DNA of 10,304 bases from Elusimicrobiota bacterium (GTDB lineage: Bacteria; Elusimicrobiota; Elusimicrobia; UBA1565; JACRDR01), in the NCBI GenBank assembly GCA_016207585.1, contig JACQPI010000218.1:1-10304 (forward strand). The letters run 5' to 3'. Position 1 is the stretch's first letter, and each line of letters starts with the position of its first letter. Shown in pieces: positions 1 to 6,516 of this stretch. A program made the position numbers and the translations under genes. Below the pieces are notes generated by a model. It was not told the origin of the DNA and did not search any database. It saw nothing but the letters and a program-made list of their open reading frames with translations.

Positions 1-84
1 GCGCAGTTGTCGAGCATCAACATCAGGCGGGACCCATTTCATGGGGACTGGAATTATACAATCCGCCCGAAGCACAACCGCTAA
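1..84 (+). pseudogene. C-terminal fragment of an ISAzo13-like transposase
   Basis: Frame 1 reads 27 codons to a TAA at 82-84. The peptide contains RRDPFHGDWNYTIRPK. I recall an F-H-G-x-W-N-Y-T-I-x-P ending as typical of ISAzo13-type (Rhodopirellula-type DDE) transposases; that assignment is from memory of the family and not from a search. The gene runs off the left edge, so it cannot be told whether the copy is intact upstream. The AT-rich DNA after the stop, with a CAGTTATTTTTTAACGG stretch, looks like the outer end of such an element. It lies directly against a fragment of a different transposase family, which points to nested or successive insertions. Confidence 0.55.
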
Positions 85-137
85 GATCGTGTCAGTTATT
101 TTTTAACGGATGCTTATTAATTCATTCTGACGGTTTC
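85..137. other. Spacer with probable IS end
   Basis: This short AT-rich stretch lies between two transposase fragments. It probably contains the terminal repeat of the ISAzo13-like element (about 90-118), because it directly follows that transposase stop and has the T-rich composition typical of such ends. The opposite end lies outside the window, so the inverted repeat cannot be paired. Confidence 0.3.
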
Positions 138-533
138 TTGGATTCGAGGCGCGATTTGAGGTGGAGGCCCGCGCTGTCCTCGGTGACTTATTGGATCCGA
201 GGACTAATGCCGCTAAACGCGCCATCTAAACGCATTACCGGACAGCAGGAAATTCCTCTGGGCAATGGCCTGCTTTACGATCGCACCATCGAGCTTACGG
301 GCGTTCAATCCCAGAAGAAATACGCCGAACCCTTACGACTGGTCGGCTACTACGACGCCGAAAGCAACGTCACCTACGAGTTCCTGAGCAACAACTTCAA
401 ACTCGCGGCCTTGCCCATCGCCAAAATCTACAAGGCCTGCTGGCAGGTGGAGCTTTTCTTTAAGTGGATCAAGCAACATCTCAAGATCAAGACTTTTCTG
501 GGGACTTCCAGGAATGCGGTCTCACGCGAATAG
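138..533 (+). pseudogene. IS4-family transposase, truncated and degenerate
   Basis: The C-terminal catalytic part of a DDE (RNase H-fold) transposase of the IS4 family. Recognisable from about residue 30 onward: a LLYDRTIELTG strand, LRLVGYYDAES, a FLSNNF strand and the helix WQVELFFKWIKQHLKIK followed by GTSRNAV. The IS4 signature Y-(2)-R-(3)-E-(6)-K is present as Y98, C101, E105 and K112, so the conserved Arg is Cys (TGC at 438-440, one C-to-T transition from CGC). The N-terminal DNA-binding part and first catalytic Asp are absent. The frame stops at 531-533, where family members usually continue for several tens of residues. Only a TTG is available as start. This is an inactive remnant; the reading frame through 534-730 contains further stops. 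Confidence 0.85.
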
Positions 534-785
534 TACGCATTCATTAAACCCATGTTCGGCGTCGAGGTGTATGCATGGTGTGTGTACGGATAGAGTATGT
601 ATACACTTCGACAAATAGATGGGTTGACCGAATGTTTACAAGTGGTACAAGTCGCGATCAACAATTTCTTTTCGAAAAACCAGCGCTTCTTGAGTCCGCG
701 CTCGAAAATCCAAAATCGCCCGAGGGCATTATGAGTCAACCGTGAGGAGAACCCCTTAAGATCTCGAATTTAGTTCAGGTTCCGA
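534..785. other. Non-coding, decayed insertion-sequence DNA
   Basis: I see no credible gene here. In the frame of the preceding transposase there are stops at 531, 591 and 729, with a weak hint of the usual IS4 tail (SMYTLRQI at about 594-617), so this is probably the decayed 3' end of that element. The GC content is visibly lower than in the genes that follow. The stretch contains short GTGTATG/GTATGTATAC repeats with no obvious function. Confidence 0.4.
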
Positions 786-842
786 TTAGGGCTTGTCGGG
801 ATTCCCCTTGTCGGGGTTTCCTGCAGGAGCCGGGATGACAAA
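786..842. repeat. Dispersed-repeat-like element with 15-bp tandem units
   Basis: Two tandem 15-bp units, 792-806 and 807-821, match at 13 of 15 positions (CTTGTCGGGATTCCC and CTTGTCGGGGTTTCC). They are followed by the palindrome TCCTGCAGGA (819-828) and GCCGGGATGAC. On the minus strand this encodes GNPDK twice after VIPAPA. It resembles the small GC-rich palindromic repeats that, when accidentally translated, give (S)RAGGNPDK-type peptides in many bacterial genomes. Here it forms the last about 18 codons and the stop of the metalloprotease gene. Confidence 0.6.
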
Positions 843-1559
843 CGTGAACAGCTTCCTGCCGTCGCCGAGGTCTTTCACGAATAGGCGTCCATTGCCGTCG
901 GCAGGGCTGCCGAAGTCGCCCGGCTCGTCCGGACCCTCATCATCGGCGGCCGCAGCCACCAAGGTGGGGGCGACGGTGCTGGTCGCGTCGAGGGAACTGT
1001 AGATTGTCTCAAGCTGCGCATAGTCATGGGCGTCGGGACTGACGTAGGTTGCATCAAATAGGCCGTTCTTGTCATCCATGCAGCTGACCGCAGTTTGGTG
1101 GCTGAGGCCGAAGGTGTGGCCGATCTCCTGGCAAAGAACGTGTCGCTTCGCGTTGCCGTTGTTGTAAGTATTCGTGTTAAAATAGCTATCATTGACCTTA
1201 GACGTAGCCTGGACGATGTGGCTCCCGGATACCCATATCTGGGCCAGGCCAAGCCAGCCGTTGAAACCGTATTTGCGATTGCAGACTTGAACCGTACCGG
1301 ATTTGGCCTTGCAGGAAGCCCCCCCCGAACCGCCCACGCCGCTAGTGTCGAGCACGGTGGATGCCGACCAATCCGTGGAGACCGACCCCAGATAACCTTG
1401 CCATTCGGCAGTGGACAGATTGTTGCCGAGCTGAAGGGTAAAGGGATTGCTCGTCCGCGCCCAGTGGTAGGTGCCCCATGAGTGCGTGGCGAAAGCCTGC
1501 ACCGTCGCTAGAAAAGCGACTACTGTGAATACCGCCGTTATCTTGCTTAGTCTTTTCAT
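786..1559 (-). CDS. Secreted matrixin-like metalloprotease family protein
   Basis: A 257-residue exported protein. The ATG at 1557-1559 is chosen because AAGGAGG sits 9 nt upstream and a classical signal peptide follows (KR near the N-terminus, hydrophobic 8-20, probable cleavage after AFA at 24). The zinc-protease signature is Q144-E145-I-G-H148-T-F-G-L-S-H154, followed by a Met-turn-like SCMDD (Met161). This is the matrixin/metzincin HExxHxxGxxH motif with the first His replaced by Gln. I recall relatives sharing the SWGTYHWARTSNPF N-terminus and the C-Q-E-x-G-H-T form, so the Gln seems to be a lineage trait rather than a fresh mutation; activity is uncertain. Four Cys (83, 93, 143, 160) could form disulfides. 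After about residue 195 the sequence is low-complexity and acidic, and the last residues come from a repeat element. The gene stands alone, divergent from the kinase. Confidence 0.8.
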   Translation of the reverse strand: MKRLSKITAVFTVVAFLATVQAFATHSWGTYHWARTSNPFTLQLGNNLSTAEWQGYLGSVSTDWSASTVLDTSGVGGSGGASCKAKSGTVQVCNRKYGFNGWLGLAQIWVSGSHIVQATSKVNDSYFNTNTYNNGNAKRHVLCQEIGHTFGLSHQTAVSCMDDKNGLFDATYVSPDAHDYAQLETIYSSLDATSTVAPTLVAAAADDEGPDEPGDFGSPADGNGRLFVKDLGDGRKLFTFVIPAPAGNPDKGNPDKP

Positions 1560-1568
1560 ATTAGACAG

Positions 1569-1575
1569 CCTCCTT
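1569..1575 (-). promoter_or_regulatory. Ribosome binding site AAGGAGG
   Basis: On the minus strand AAGGAGG lies 9 nt before the ATG at 1559. It decides the start against the longer frame that begins at 1640, whose extra 27 residues are not signal-peptide-like. Confidence 0.85.
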
Positions 1576-1650
1576 GAGTTTAGAATATTAAGGCTATTGT
1601 ACGAAAAACCGGAAAACCCCGCATGGGTCCTATGGCCCAACTCCCCTAAT

Positions 1651-1677
1651 TCTTTGGACCTATATTTTTCCCAAAGA
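1651..1677. promoter_or_regulatory. Inverted repeat in the divergent intergenic region
   Basis: TCTTTGG (1651-1657) and CCAAAGA (1671-1677) form a perfect 7-bp inverted repeat around a 13-nt AT-rich spacer. It lies between two divergent genes, 92 bp from the metalloprotease start and 86 bp from the kinase start. The spacing suits a dimeric regulator, or it may be a hairpin. I found no convincing -35/-10 pair for either gene, so the role is inferred from position only. Confidence 0.3.
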
Positions 1678-1762
1678 TGATGGCGCGCAGGTTCTGTATC
1701 AAATCAAAAACCGCTGCACCGTCTCGTCGAAATTGCGTACAATTTGTTTAGCGTTTCCCAAT

Positions 1763-2986
1763 ATGATGACTAGCGATACGCTGCCGCCCAGAAACGGCGA
1801 ATCGATCCTGGTGGTCGATGACGACCCCCAGGCGCTATCCACGTCCGCCGAACTCTTAGAACGAGAGGGATTTCAGGTCGCGCGGGCGCGCTCCGGGGGC
1901 GATGCGGCCGAGCTCATCGAGCGGCAGAAATTCGACCTCATCATCACCGACATCGTCATGCCGGGCATGACCGGCTTTGAAGTGATCCAGCTGGCGCAAA
2001 AGCTCCATCCGGATGTCCTCTGCATCGCGATGACCGGCTACGGCTCCCTCGATTCCGCGATGGACGCCTTGCGCTTGGGCGCCTACAGCTACATGGTCAA
2101 GCCTTACGACGTCCATGATTTCAAGCATTGCGTGTATCGGGCGCTTGAGAAACAGCGGCTCACGAAGGAGCTGCGTTTGCGCAACGAGGCGTTGGAGCGG
2201 CTCAATCGCGAATTGGACGCCAAGGTGCAGGAGGCGACCCGCGAACTCAGGGATCTCAATCAGCTGGTTCTCACGCAAATGGCCGGCCTCCAGGAAGTGG
2301 ACCGTCTCAAATCGGCGTTTCTGGACAATGTGTCTCACGATTTGCGCAGCCCGCTGACGACCATCGAGGGATATTTGAGCCTCATGTTGGAAAATTCTTT
2401 CGGTGTTTTGTCGGATCAAGCGACGGCGTGCATGCGCAGCGCTCAGCGCGCGGCGGCGCACATGGAGTACTTGGTGGACCAGTTGTTGGAGGCGACCCAG
2501 TTGACTTCGGGGAAAGTCCAGCTGAACCGGGAGCCGGTCCGGGTCGTGGAGATCCTTGAGGAAGCCGCCGCGATGGCTCGCGGCCAGGTGGACGCTAAAG
2601 GCCTTCGGCTGGAGTTGCGCAAACCTGCCGACGGGGGGCTGACCCTCCGCGCCGACCGCGGCCGCCTGCTCCAGATATTCAACAACCTTATCGGCAACGC
2701 CTGCAAGTTCACGCCCAAGGGGGGGCGGATCTCCTTGGCGGCCTGGCCGGAGGGGATGATGGTCCATTTTTGCGTGGAAGACACGGGATCCGGGATCGCC
2801 CCCGAGCATCATGCCCGAATTTTCGAGAAGTTTTACCAGGTGAATCCAGGGCCCACGAGGACCTTCAAGGGCTTGGGCCTGGGGCTACGCATCGTTCGCG
2901 ACCTCGTGGAGCTTCACGGAGGAAAAATCTGGGTGGAGAGCGAGGCGGGCCGTGGCAGCAAGTTCCATTGGACGTTCCCGCAATGA
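1763..2986 (+). CDS. Receiver-histidine kinase signalling protein
   Basis: A 407-residue cytoplasmic two-component protein, counted from the ATG at 1763. An ATG follows immediately at 1766, and an upstream TTG at 1733 is less likely; no clear Shine-Dalgarno is visible. Receiver domain at about 12-130: acidic pair in VVDDDP (19-21), phosphoacceptor Asp63 in LIITDIVMPG, Thr91 in AMTGYG and Lys113 in VKPYD. A coiled coil rich in Leu, Glu and Arg spans about 130-180. HisKA domain with H-box S-H192-D-L-R-S-P-L-T-T. HATPase domain with N-box NNLIGNACKFTP, G1 box EDTGSGIAPE, F box IFEKFYQ and G2 box GLGLGLRIV, ending FHWTFPQ. No membrane segment or sensor domain is seen. Input therefore probably arrives as phosphoryl transfer to Asp63, which would then control the kinase. 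It stands alone with no response regulator beside it. Confidence 0.93.
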   Translation: MMTSDTLPPRNGESILVVDDDPQALSTSAELLEREGFQVARARSGGDAAELIERQKFDLIITDIVMPGMTGFEVIQLAQKLHPDVLCIAMTGYGSLDSAMDALRLGAYSYMVKPYDVHDFKHCVYRALEKQRLTKELRLRNEALERLNRELDAKVQEATRELRDLNQLVLTQMAGLQEVDRLKSAFLDNVSHDLRSPLTTIEGYLSLMLENSFGVLSDQATACMRSAQRAAAHMEYLVDQLLEATQLTSGKVQLNREPVRVVEILEEAAAMARGQVDAKGLRLELRKPADGGLTLRADRGRLLQIFNNLIGNACKFTPKGGRISLAAWPEGMMVHFCVEDTGSGIAPEHHARIFEKFYQVNPGPTRTFKGLGLGLRIVRDLVELHGGKIWVESEAGRGSKFHWTFPQ

Positions 2987-3103
2987 CGCGGCCGCGCGTT
3001 CGCTGACCGTGGCGGATCCCATCGCCTGGGTCGAGGCCCTGCCCGGCGCGTCCGGCTGACACACCCGGCCCAGAATAGACCGCTATCGATTCAGACGCTA
3101 TTG

Positions 3104-3118
3104 CCCGAAGACTTCGGG
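3104..3118. terminator. Hairpin between convergent genes
   Basis: CCCGAA-GAC-TTCGGG forms a perfect 6-bp stem with a 3-nt loop, between the stop of the kinase gene (2986) and the stop of the convergent exported-protein gene (3146). The position suits a bidirectional terminator. No T-run follows on either strand, so intrinsic termination is doubtful. No other feature is seen in 2987-3145. Confidence 0.3.
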
Positions 3119-3145
3119 AATTGCCTACGAGAGCTAGTCCCCGAT

Positions 3146-3757
3146 TCAGGGAAGCTGCCAGAATTCGCCGTGGGTGAGGGCCGTCAGAGCCCCACCTAGG
3201 ATAGCCAGTTCTTTCTTTCCGTAGCGTGCCGGGTCGACCGTCCCTTCGATACGGTAGCCCGAGGCTCTCCATTTGACGTTTAAATCCATCCCGGGCTGGC
3301 GGATTTCCATGTCTCGATAGTATCCCTTGATCGGGATGTTCAGCGACGAATTTTTGCCGTCTCCTTTGTCGTAAATGCCGTTAAGAATATAGTAGGAACC
3401 CCCGAACGGGCTCAGGGACACGTTGATTCCGCCTCCCAGGAGATCCACGCCGTAACGACTATCTCGCGGGTGTCGTCGATGGGCCGTCGTTTTTATATCT
3501 CCCGAGATATAGGCCGATCGGCCGGAGAAGTCGACTTCGAGTCTGAGTCCCGTTACGGACTCGGCGACCATCGCGACGGTCGCCCGGGAGTGGTCAATCC
3601 TCATGTCCACGCGCTGCTCGGCCGGCAGGAGACGGCGGGCCGCTTCCTGCGCGGCGTGCAAGGATTGGACTTTCTCCGGCGCAGGCGCCGGTAGGGCCGC
3701 GGCGTGAACGAGGCTTGCGGTCCATAGGAGCAGAAGGTACGGATAGGCGGTCTTCAT
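3146..3757 (-). CDS. Exported protein of unknown function, probably beta-rich
   Basis: A 203-residue protein I do not recognise. The ATG at 3755-3757 is chosen because a signal peptide begins there (MKTAYPYLLLLW, probable cleavage after VHA at 19) and a G-rich AGGGGGA sequence lies about 8 nt upstream. A longer reading from 3805 would overlap the preceding gene. The segment 20-30 is Ala/Pro-rich. From about residue 50 it alternates polar and hydrophobic residues with many Gly and Tyr, suggesting beta strands (around LRLEVDFSGRSAYISGDI, INVSLSPFGGSYYILNGIY and LNVKWRASGYRIEGTV). No Cys occurs in the mature part and no catalytic motif is visible. It is the last gene of the minus-strand unit, 26 nt after the carboxypeptidase stop, so it is probably co-expressed with it. 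A periplasmic or secreted location is inferred. Confidence 0.75.
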   Translation of the reverse strand: MKTAYPYLLLLWTASLVHAAALPAPAPEKVQSLHAAQEAARRLLPAEQRVDMRIDHSRATVAMVAESVTGLRLEVDFSGRSAYISGDIKTTAHRRHPRDSRYGVDLLGGGINVSLSPFGGSYYILNGIYDKGDGKNSSLNIPIKGYYRDMEIRQPGMDLNVKWRASGYRIEGTVDPARYGKKELAILGGALTALTHGEFWQLP

Positions 3758-3783
3758 GGCATTTTCCCCCTGTGGGTGCGGCA

Positions 3784-5202
3784 TTATCTTCGCGAGATCG
3801 AGCATGCTCGATCAAGGTTGCAATCCGATGCTCTTGAGAAACGCTCCGGGGATCGCGTGGGCGCCGCGGCGGATGCTCCCGCGGATGCCGCGCGATAAGG
3901 ATCGTCCGCCAGGTCGATGAGGTAGAGGGCCGGCTGGATGTTTTTCTGAAAGGTCGGTTCGATGACTCCCGGGCCGGGATAGAAGCCGCCGTTCCACATG
4001 GATTTCGGGGTCAGCTCGAACGTGAATGAAAAAATCTTGTGCGTGCCCCAAGCCCAATCGGTCGTGTCTCCGCTGGCGATATAGAGATCCGAAGACTGCT
4101 GGGGTTTATAGCCGGTCCATTGAGCCATCTGGCCCGCCATGGCCCGATAGGCCTTCAGGGCCTGGCCGTCCGGAATCGAATCGTACGTGTGTCCCCACGG
4201 ATAGAGGATGAGCTCGCTGAAGGTGTGGTAGCTGAGCAGGACGCGGATGTTATCGCGCGATTCAACGAGTTTTTTGACCGCCTGCGTCTCGGGTTCCGAG
4301 AAAGCCGAAGGGCCGCGGAAGGTGTCGTCGCCGGGATTGGGCGAGGCGCCGCCCTCTCCCCAGTGAAAGCCGTAATTGCGGTTGAGGTCCACCCCGATGC
4401 TTCCATTGGCGTTGCGGCGGAGGTTCTTGCGGTGCATGCGGTATTCCTTCTTGCCGCGCGACAGCCTCTTGGCATCCTCATCGTGGATATCGTACGCGGC
4501 GCCGTCCGGGTTGACGAGCGGAATGATGAAGATGTCGCGAGCCTCCAAAAGTTTATGGACTTCCGGCTTCGCTCTGTTGTCGCCCAGCCACCGGGCGAGC
4601 ATGAGCGGAATTTCGGTGGACAGGTGCTCGCGGGCATGATGGGTTCCTAAAAAGACGATGCCGGGCTTGGAACTTTTCTCCAGCCCCTTGGCGGTCGTAT
4701 TAAAACGAAGGCCCATGAGCGCCTTGCCGCGCAGGCTGCGGCCGATTTCTATGAAGGAAACCAAGTCCCGATGGGCGGCGGTGACGCCTCGGAGGACCGT
4801 TTCCACTTCATCGAAGGTATGGTAGGCCTCGTCGCCTGCCGGGAAATCCTTGAGGCGAAGGACTTTCTGGATGACGAACGCCTTGTTGAGACGTATTTTT
4901 GCGAGCGTCTCGGGAGTGGCGATGCCGGCCGCGGTGGCGCCGCGCACTTCCTCTATAGAGACGCCGGCATCCGCGACGCGGCTGCGCGCGAATTTATCCG
5001 GAGCGTAGATCTCAACCCAGACCCGCTCGTCCTGGCTCGGAGAATCGCCCGCGATCGCCGCCGGCTGAGGAGGCCGTATCTGCGGCGTCTCAAGCGCGCC
5101 GCCGTTTCCGTCGAAAGCCTGATCGAGCCAATCGGCGCGGGATGCTCCCGCGGGCTCCGCGCAAAGCAAGGCCAGCGGAAGAAGCAGGCGGGAGAGACGC
5201 AT
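3784..5202 (-). CDS. Exported M14 zinc carboxypeptidase
   Basis: A 472-residue secreted or periplasmic metallopeptidase of family M14 (carboxypeptidase A type), which removes C-terminal residues from peptides. Signal peptide at 1-20 (LLLPLALL core, AGA cleavage). An N-terminal region at about 25-125 may be a pro-segment. Zinc ligands: H189 and E192 in HHAREH, and H326 in LLSYHTFSE. The substrate-binding N274-R275 sits in DLNRNYG. Y374 lies in the LYIASGDTTDWAW loop, and the catalytic base is E396 in FTFELTP. All expected catalytic residues are present, so it should be active. Specificity cannot be read with confidence. The tail after about 435 is Ala/Ser/Arg-rich with two Cys. The start lies 5 nt after the upstream stop with only a weak Shine-Dalgarno, suggesting translational coupling. 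Confidence 0.93.
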   Translation of the reverse strand: MRLSRLLLPLALLCAEPAGASRADWLDQAFDGNGGALETPQIRPPQPAAIAGDSPSQDERVWVEIYAPDKFARSRVADAGVSIEEVRGATAAGIATPETLAKIRLNKAFVIQKVLRLKDFPAGDEAYHTFDEVETVLRGVTAAHRDLVSFIEIGRSLRGKALMGLRFNTTAKGLEKSSKPGIVFLGTHHAREHLSTEIPLMLARWLGDNRAKPEVHKLLEARDIFIIPLVNPDGAAYDIHDEDAKRLSRGKKEYRMHRKNLRRNANGSIGVDLNRNYGFHWGEGGASPNPGDDTFRGPSAFSEPETQAVKKLVESRDNIRVLLSYHTFSELILYPWGHTYDSIPDGQALKAYRAMAGQMAQWTGYKPQQSSDLYIASGDTTDWAWGTHKIFSFTFELTPKSMWNGGFYPGPGVIEPTFQKNIQPALYLIDLADDPYRAASAGASAAAPTRSPERFSRASDCNLDRACSISRR

Positions 5203-5207
5203 GGAGG

Positions 5208-5849
5208 CTAGCGCAGAATGCCTGGACTCACCTTGTTTTTCAATGCGGTCGCCTTGGCGAGAGCGCCTTCGGCGGCCTGCTGGATATAGGCGCTATCCTG
5301 GACGAGTCGCATGCCGGCCCAGTGATAGCCGATCCAAGAGAGTTCGGAGCGGGTGTAGTGCGCCTCGTTGAGGACGTAATTGCTTAACGAATGAAGTCGG
5401 ACGCAGTCCGCGAGAAGATTCTGGGCCGCCTCCTTTAGGGCGGGATCCGCAGGAGCTTCCCGTTCAATATCCGCGACGATTTGCTCCAGCTGGGCCGTGT
5501 TCAGGGCGAGTTGACGCATGTTGAATAGGAGCATTTGCACGTCTGAGTTGAAGGAGGGATCGCGAGGCGAGTTAGGCGGCGGGAATCGCCTCCAGGCGGC
5601 TCTGCGCCGGATGTTTTGCAGTTGAAAATAAATCCTGTTGGCATCCGACGCAATATCTCGGGTATCGCGAGAAGCGCGTTTGATCCTTTCGGCGATCGTC
5701 TGGACGCGCGCTCGGATCTGCCTTTGCCGCGCGTGATGGATCGTCACGCGCGCACGGCGCAGGGCCGTTTCAAAATTCGCGGCCGGTTGCGCGGCGGCGG
5801 ATCCGGCGATGCAGGCGACCAGGGCGGCGACCGAGACGAGAATTTTCAT
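5208..5849 (-). CDS. Exported helical protein of unknown function
   Basis: A 213-residue protein I do not recognise. The ATG at 5847-5849 is preceded by GGAGG (5854-5858) about 4 nt upstream and opens a signal peptide (MKILVSVAALVACIAG, probable cleavage after AAA at 20). The mature part looks almost wholly alpha-helical. It is Arg- and Gln-rich at 25-80, has a Pro-rich break near 88-95 (FPPPNSPRD), then further helices with Leu/Ala heptad-like spacing to the end. One Cys remains (ADCVRL). No catalytic motif is seen, so a structural, chaperone-like or binding role is possible but unproven. It is the first gene after the promoter at 5891-5920 and lies 5 nt from the carboxypeptidase, so the two are very likely co-transcribed and both exported. 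Confidence 0.78.
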   Translation of the reverse strand: MKILVSVAALVACIAGSAAAQPAANFETALRRARVTIHHARQRQIRARVQTIAERIKRASRDTRDIASDANRIYFQLQNIRRRAAWRRFPPPNSPRDPSFNSDVQMLLFNMRQLALNTAQLEQIVADIEREAPADPALKEAAQNLLADCVRLHSLSNYVLNEAHYTRSELSWIGYHWAGMRLVQDSAYIQQAAEGALAKATALKNKVSPGILR

Positions 5850-5868
5850 GGAGCCTCCACGGAGCTAA

Positions 5869-5898
5869 TAAAGGCCTTTAGACCTAGATGATTCTAGG
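5869..5898. promoter_or_regulatory. Two adjacent palindromes at the promoter
   Basis: TAAAGGCCTTTA (5869-5880) is a perfect 12-bp palindrome in the leader. CCTAGA-TGAT-TCTAGG (5883-5898) is a 6-bp inverted repeat covering the -10 box and the start site. They could be operators for a dimeric repressor. The second could instead act as a weak terminator hairpin for the gene ending at 5917. No T-run supports termination. Confidence 0.45.
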
Positions 5899-5920
5899 AC
5901 TTTAGGCTTGGAAATGTCAA
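5891..5920 (-). promoter_or_regulatory. Sigma70-type promoter for the 5849-to-3146 unit
   Basis: On the minus strand TTGACA (5915-5920, perfect consensus) and TAGAAT (5891-5896, 5 of 6) are separated by 18 bp. Transcription should start near 5885, leaving a leader of about 35 nt before the ATG at 5849. The -35 box overlaps the TGA stop of the upstream gene (5917-5919), so the promoter is tucked into the 3' end of the preceding gene. Confidence 0.75.
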
Positions 5921-6513
5921 TGCGATTTTTTGGAAGAAGATGCGGACTCGGATGAAAGCTGTATGGGTCCGCCGGCCGTCGGCGACGAAGCGTCCGGGTT
6001 GGATAGAAGAACGGGCTTCTCTCCGGAGAGTTCGACGGGAGCCACCGTCCTGGCGTCGAGTTGACGTCCGATCTCAGTCGACATGCCTTCCATCCAGGCC
6101 CGCGTTTCTCGTTGTTTTTGGGTCATTTCGGATTTGCGAGGACGTCGGGACGCCGGAGATTCGTCGAGCCGCGCCGCCTCTCCTTGAGAGAGTATCTTTT
6201 TGATCCCCATGTCTCGGCGTTCCCGTTCCAGAAAAGTGTGAAGGGATTCGTTCGTGTATTTGGACTGCGAACGCAAGGTCTCTTCGATTTGCGCCGCGGG
6301 GATGGGGTTTCCCGGAACGTGGGAGAGGGGGCGGCGGGGTTGATCGTCGCCCGACCGATCAAGAGCTGATTCGGGCGACCCGGGGGTGGGCGGAGAAGAT
6401 TCTTGAGGCCGATCCAGGAGCTTCGAGAGTCCGGCCAAGGCCGCCAGAAGGCCCGCTATCATGAGTCCTATCGCGGGCCGGCGTCGGAGGGCGGACCATC
6501 GTGGAGTCGTCAT
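5917..6513 (-). CDS. Small membrane-anchored protein of unknown function
   Basis: A 198-residue protein with no family that I recognise. A basic N-terminus (RWSALRRR) precedes one hydrophobic segment at about 14-32 (AIGLMIAGLLAALAGL), which suits an inner-membrane anchor with the rest outside the cytoplasm. The remainder is hydrophilic and probably partly disordered: Pro/Ser-rich at 36-75, a helical and charged stretch at about 74-150 (ETLRSQSKYTNESLHTFLERERR, shown here as one helix, continuing through KQRETRAWMEGM), and a Ser-rich tail ending KKSH. The ATG follows the flavoprotein stop after 3 nt with no clear Shine-Dalgarno, so translation is probably coupled to that gene. The tight linkage suggests co-expression with the exported flavoprotein, but a shared function is only inferred. 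Confidence 0.7.
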   Translation of the reverse strand: MTTPRWSALRRRPAIGLMIAGLLAALAGLSKLLDRPQESSPPTPGSPESALDRSGDDQPRRPLSHVPGNPIPAAQIEETLRSQSKYTNESLHTFLERERRDMGIKKILSQGEAARLDESPASRRPRKSEMTQKQRETRAWMEGMSTEIGRQLDARTVAPVELSGEKPVLLSNPDASSPTAGGPIQLSSESASSSKKSH

Positions 6514-6516
6514 GGG

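Noticed and set aside
428..739. Minus-strand frame of 103 codons in the IS region
   Set aside because: It is antisense to the IS4 remnant, Cys/His-rich by chance, and has no start signal or family.
1856..2812. Long open frame of 318 codons antisense to the kinase gene
   Set aside because: It is a shadow of the GC-rich kinase gene, with no domain or ribosome binding site; the plus-strand frame has every expected kinase motif.
4039..4650. Open frame antisense to the carboxypeptidase
   Set aside because: The minus-strand frame holds all M14 catalytic residues; this frame shows no motif and is a composition artefact.
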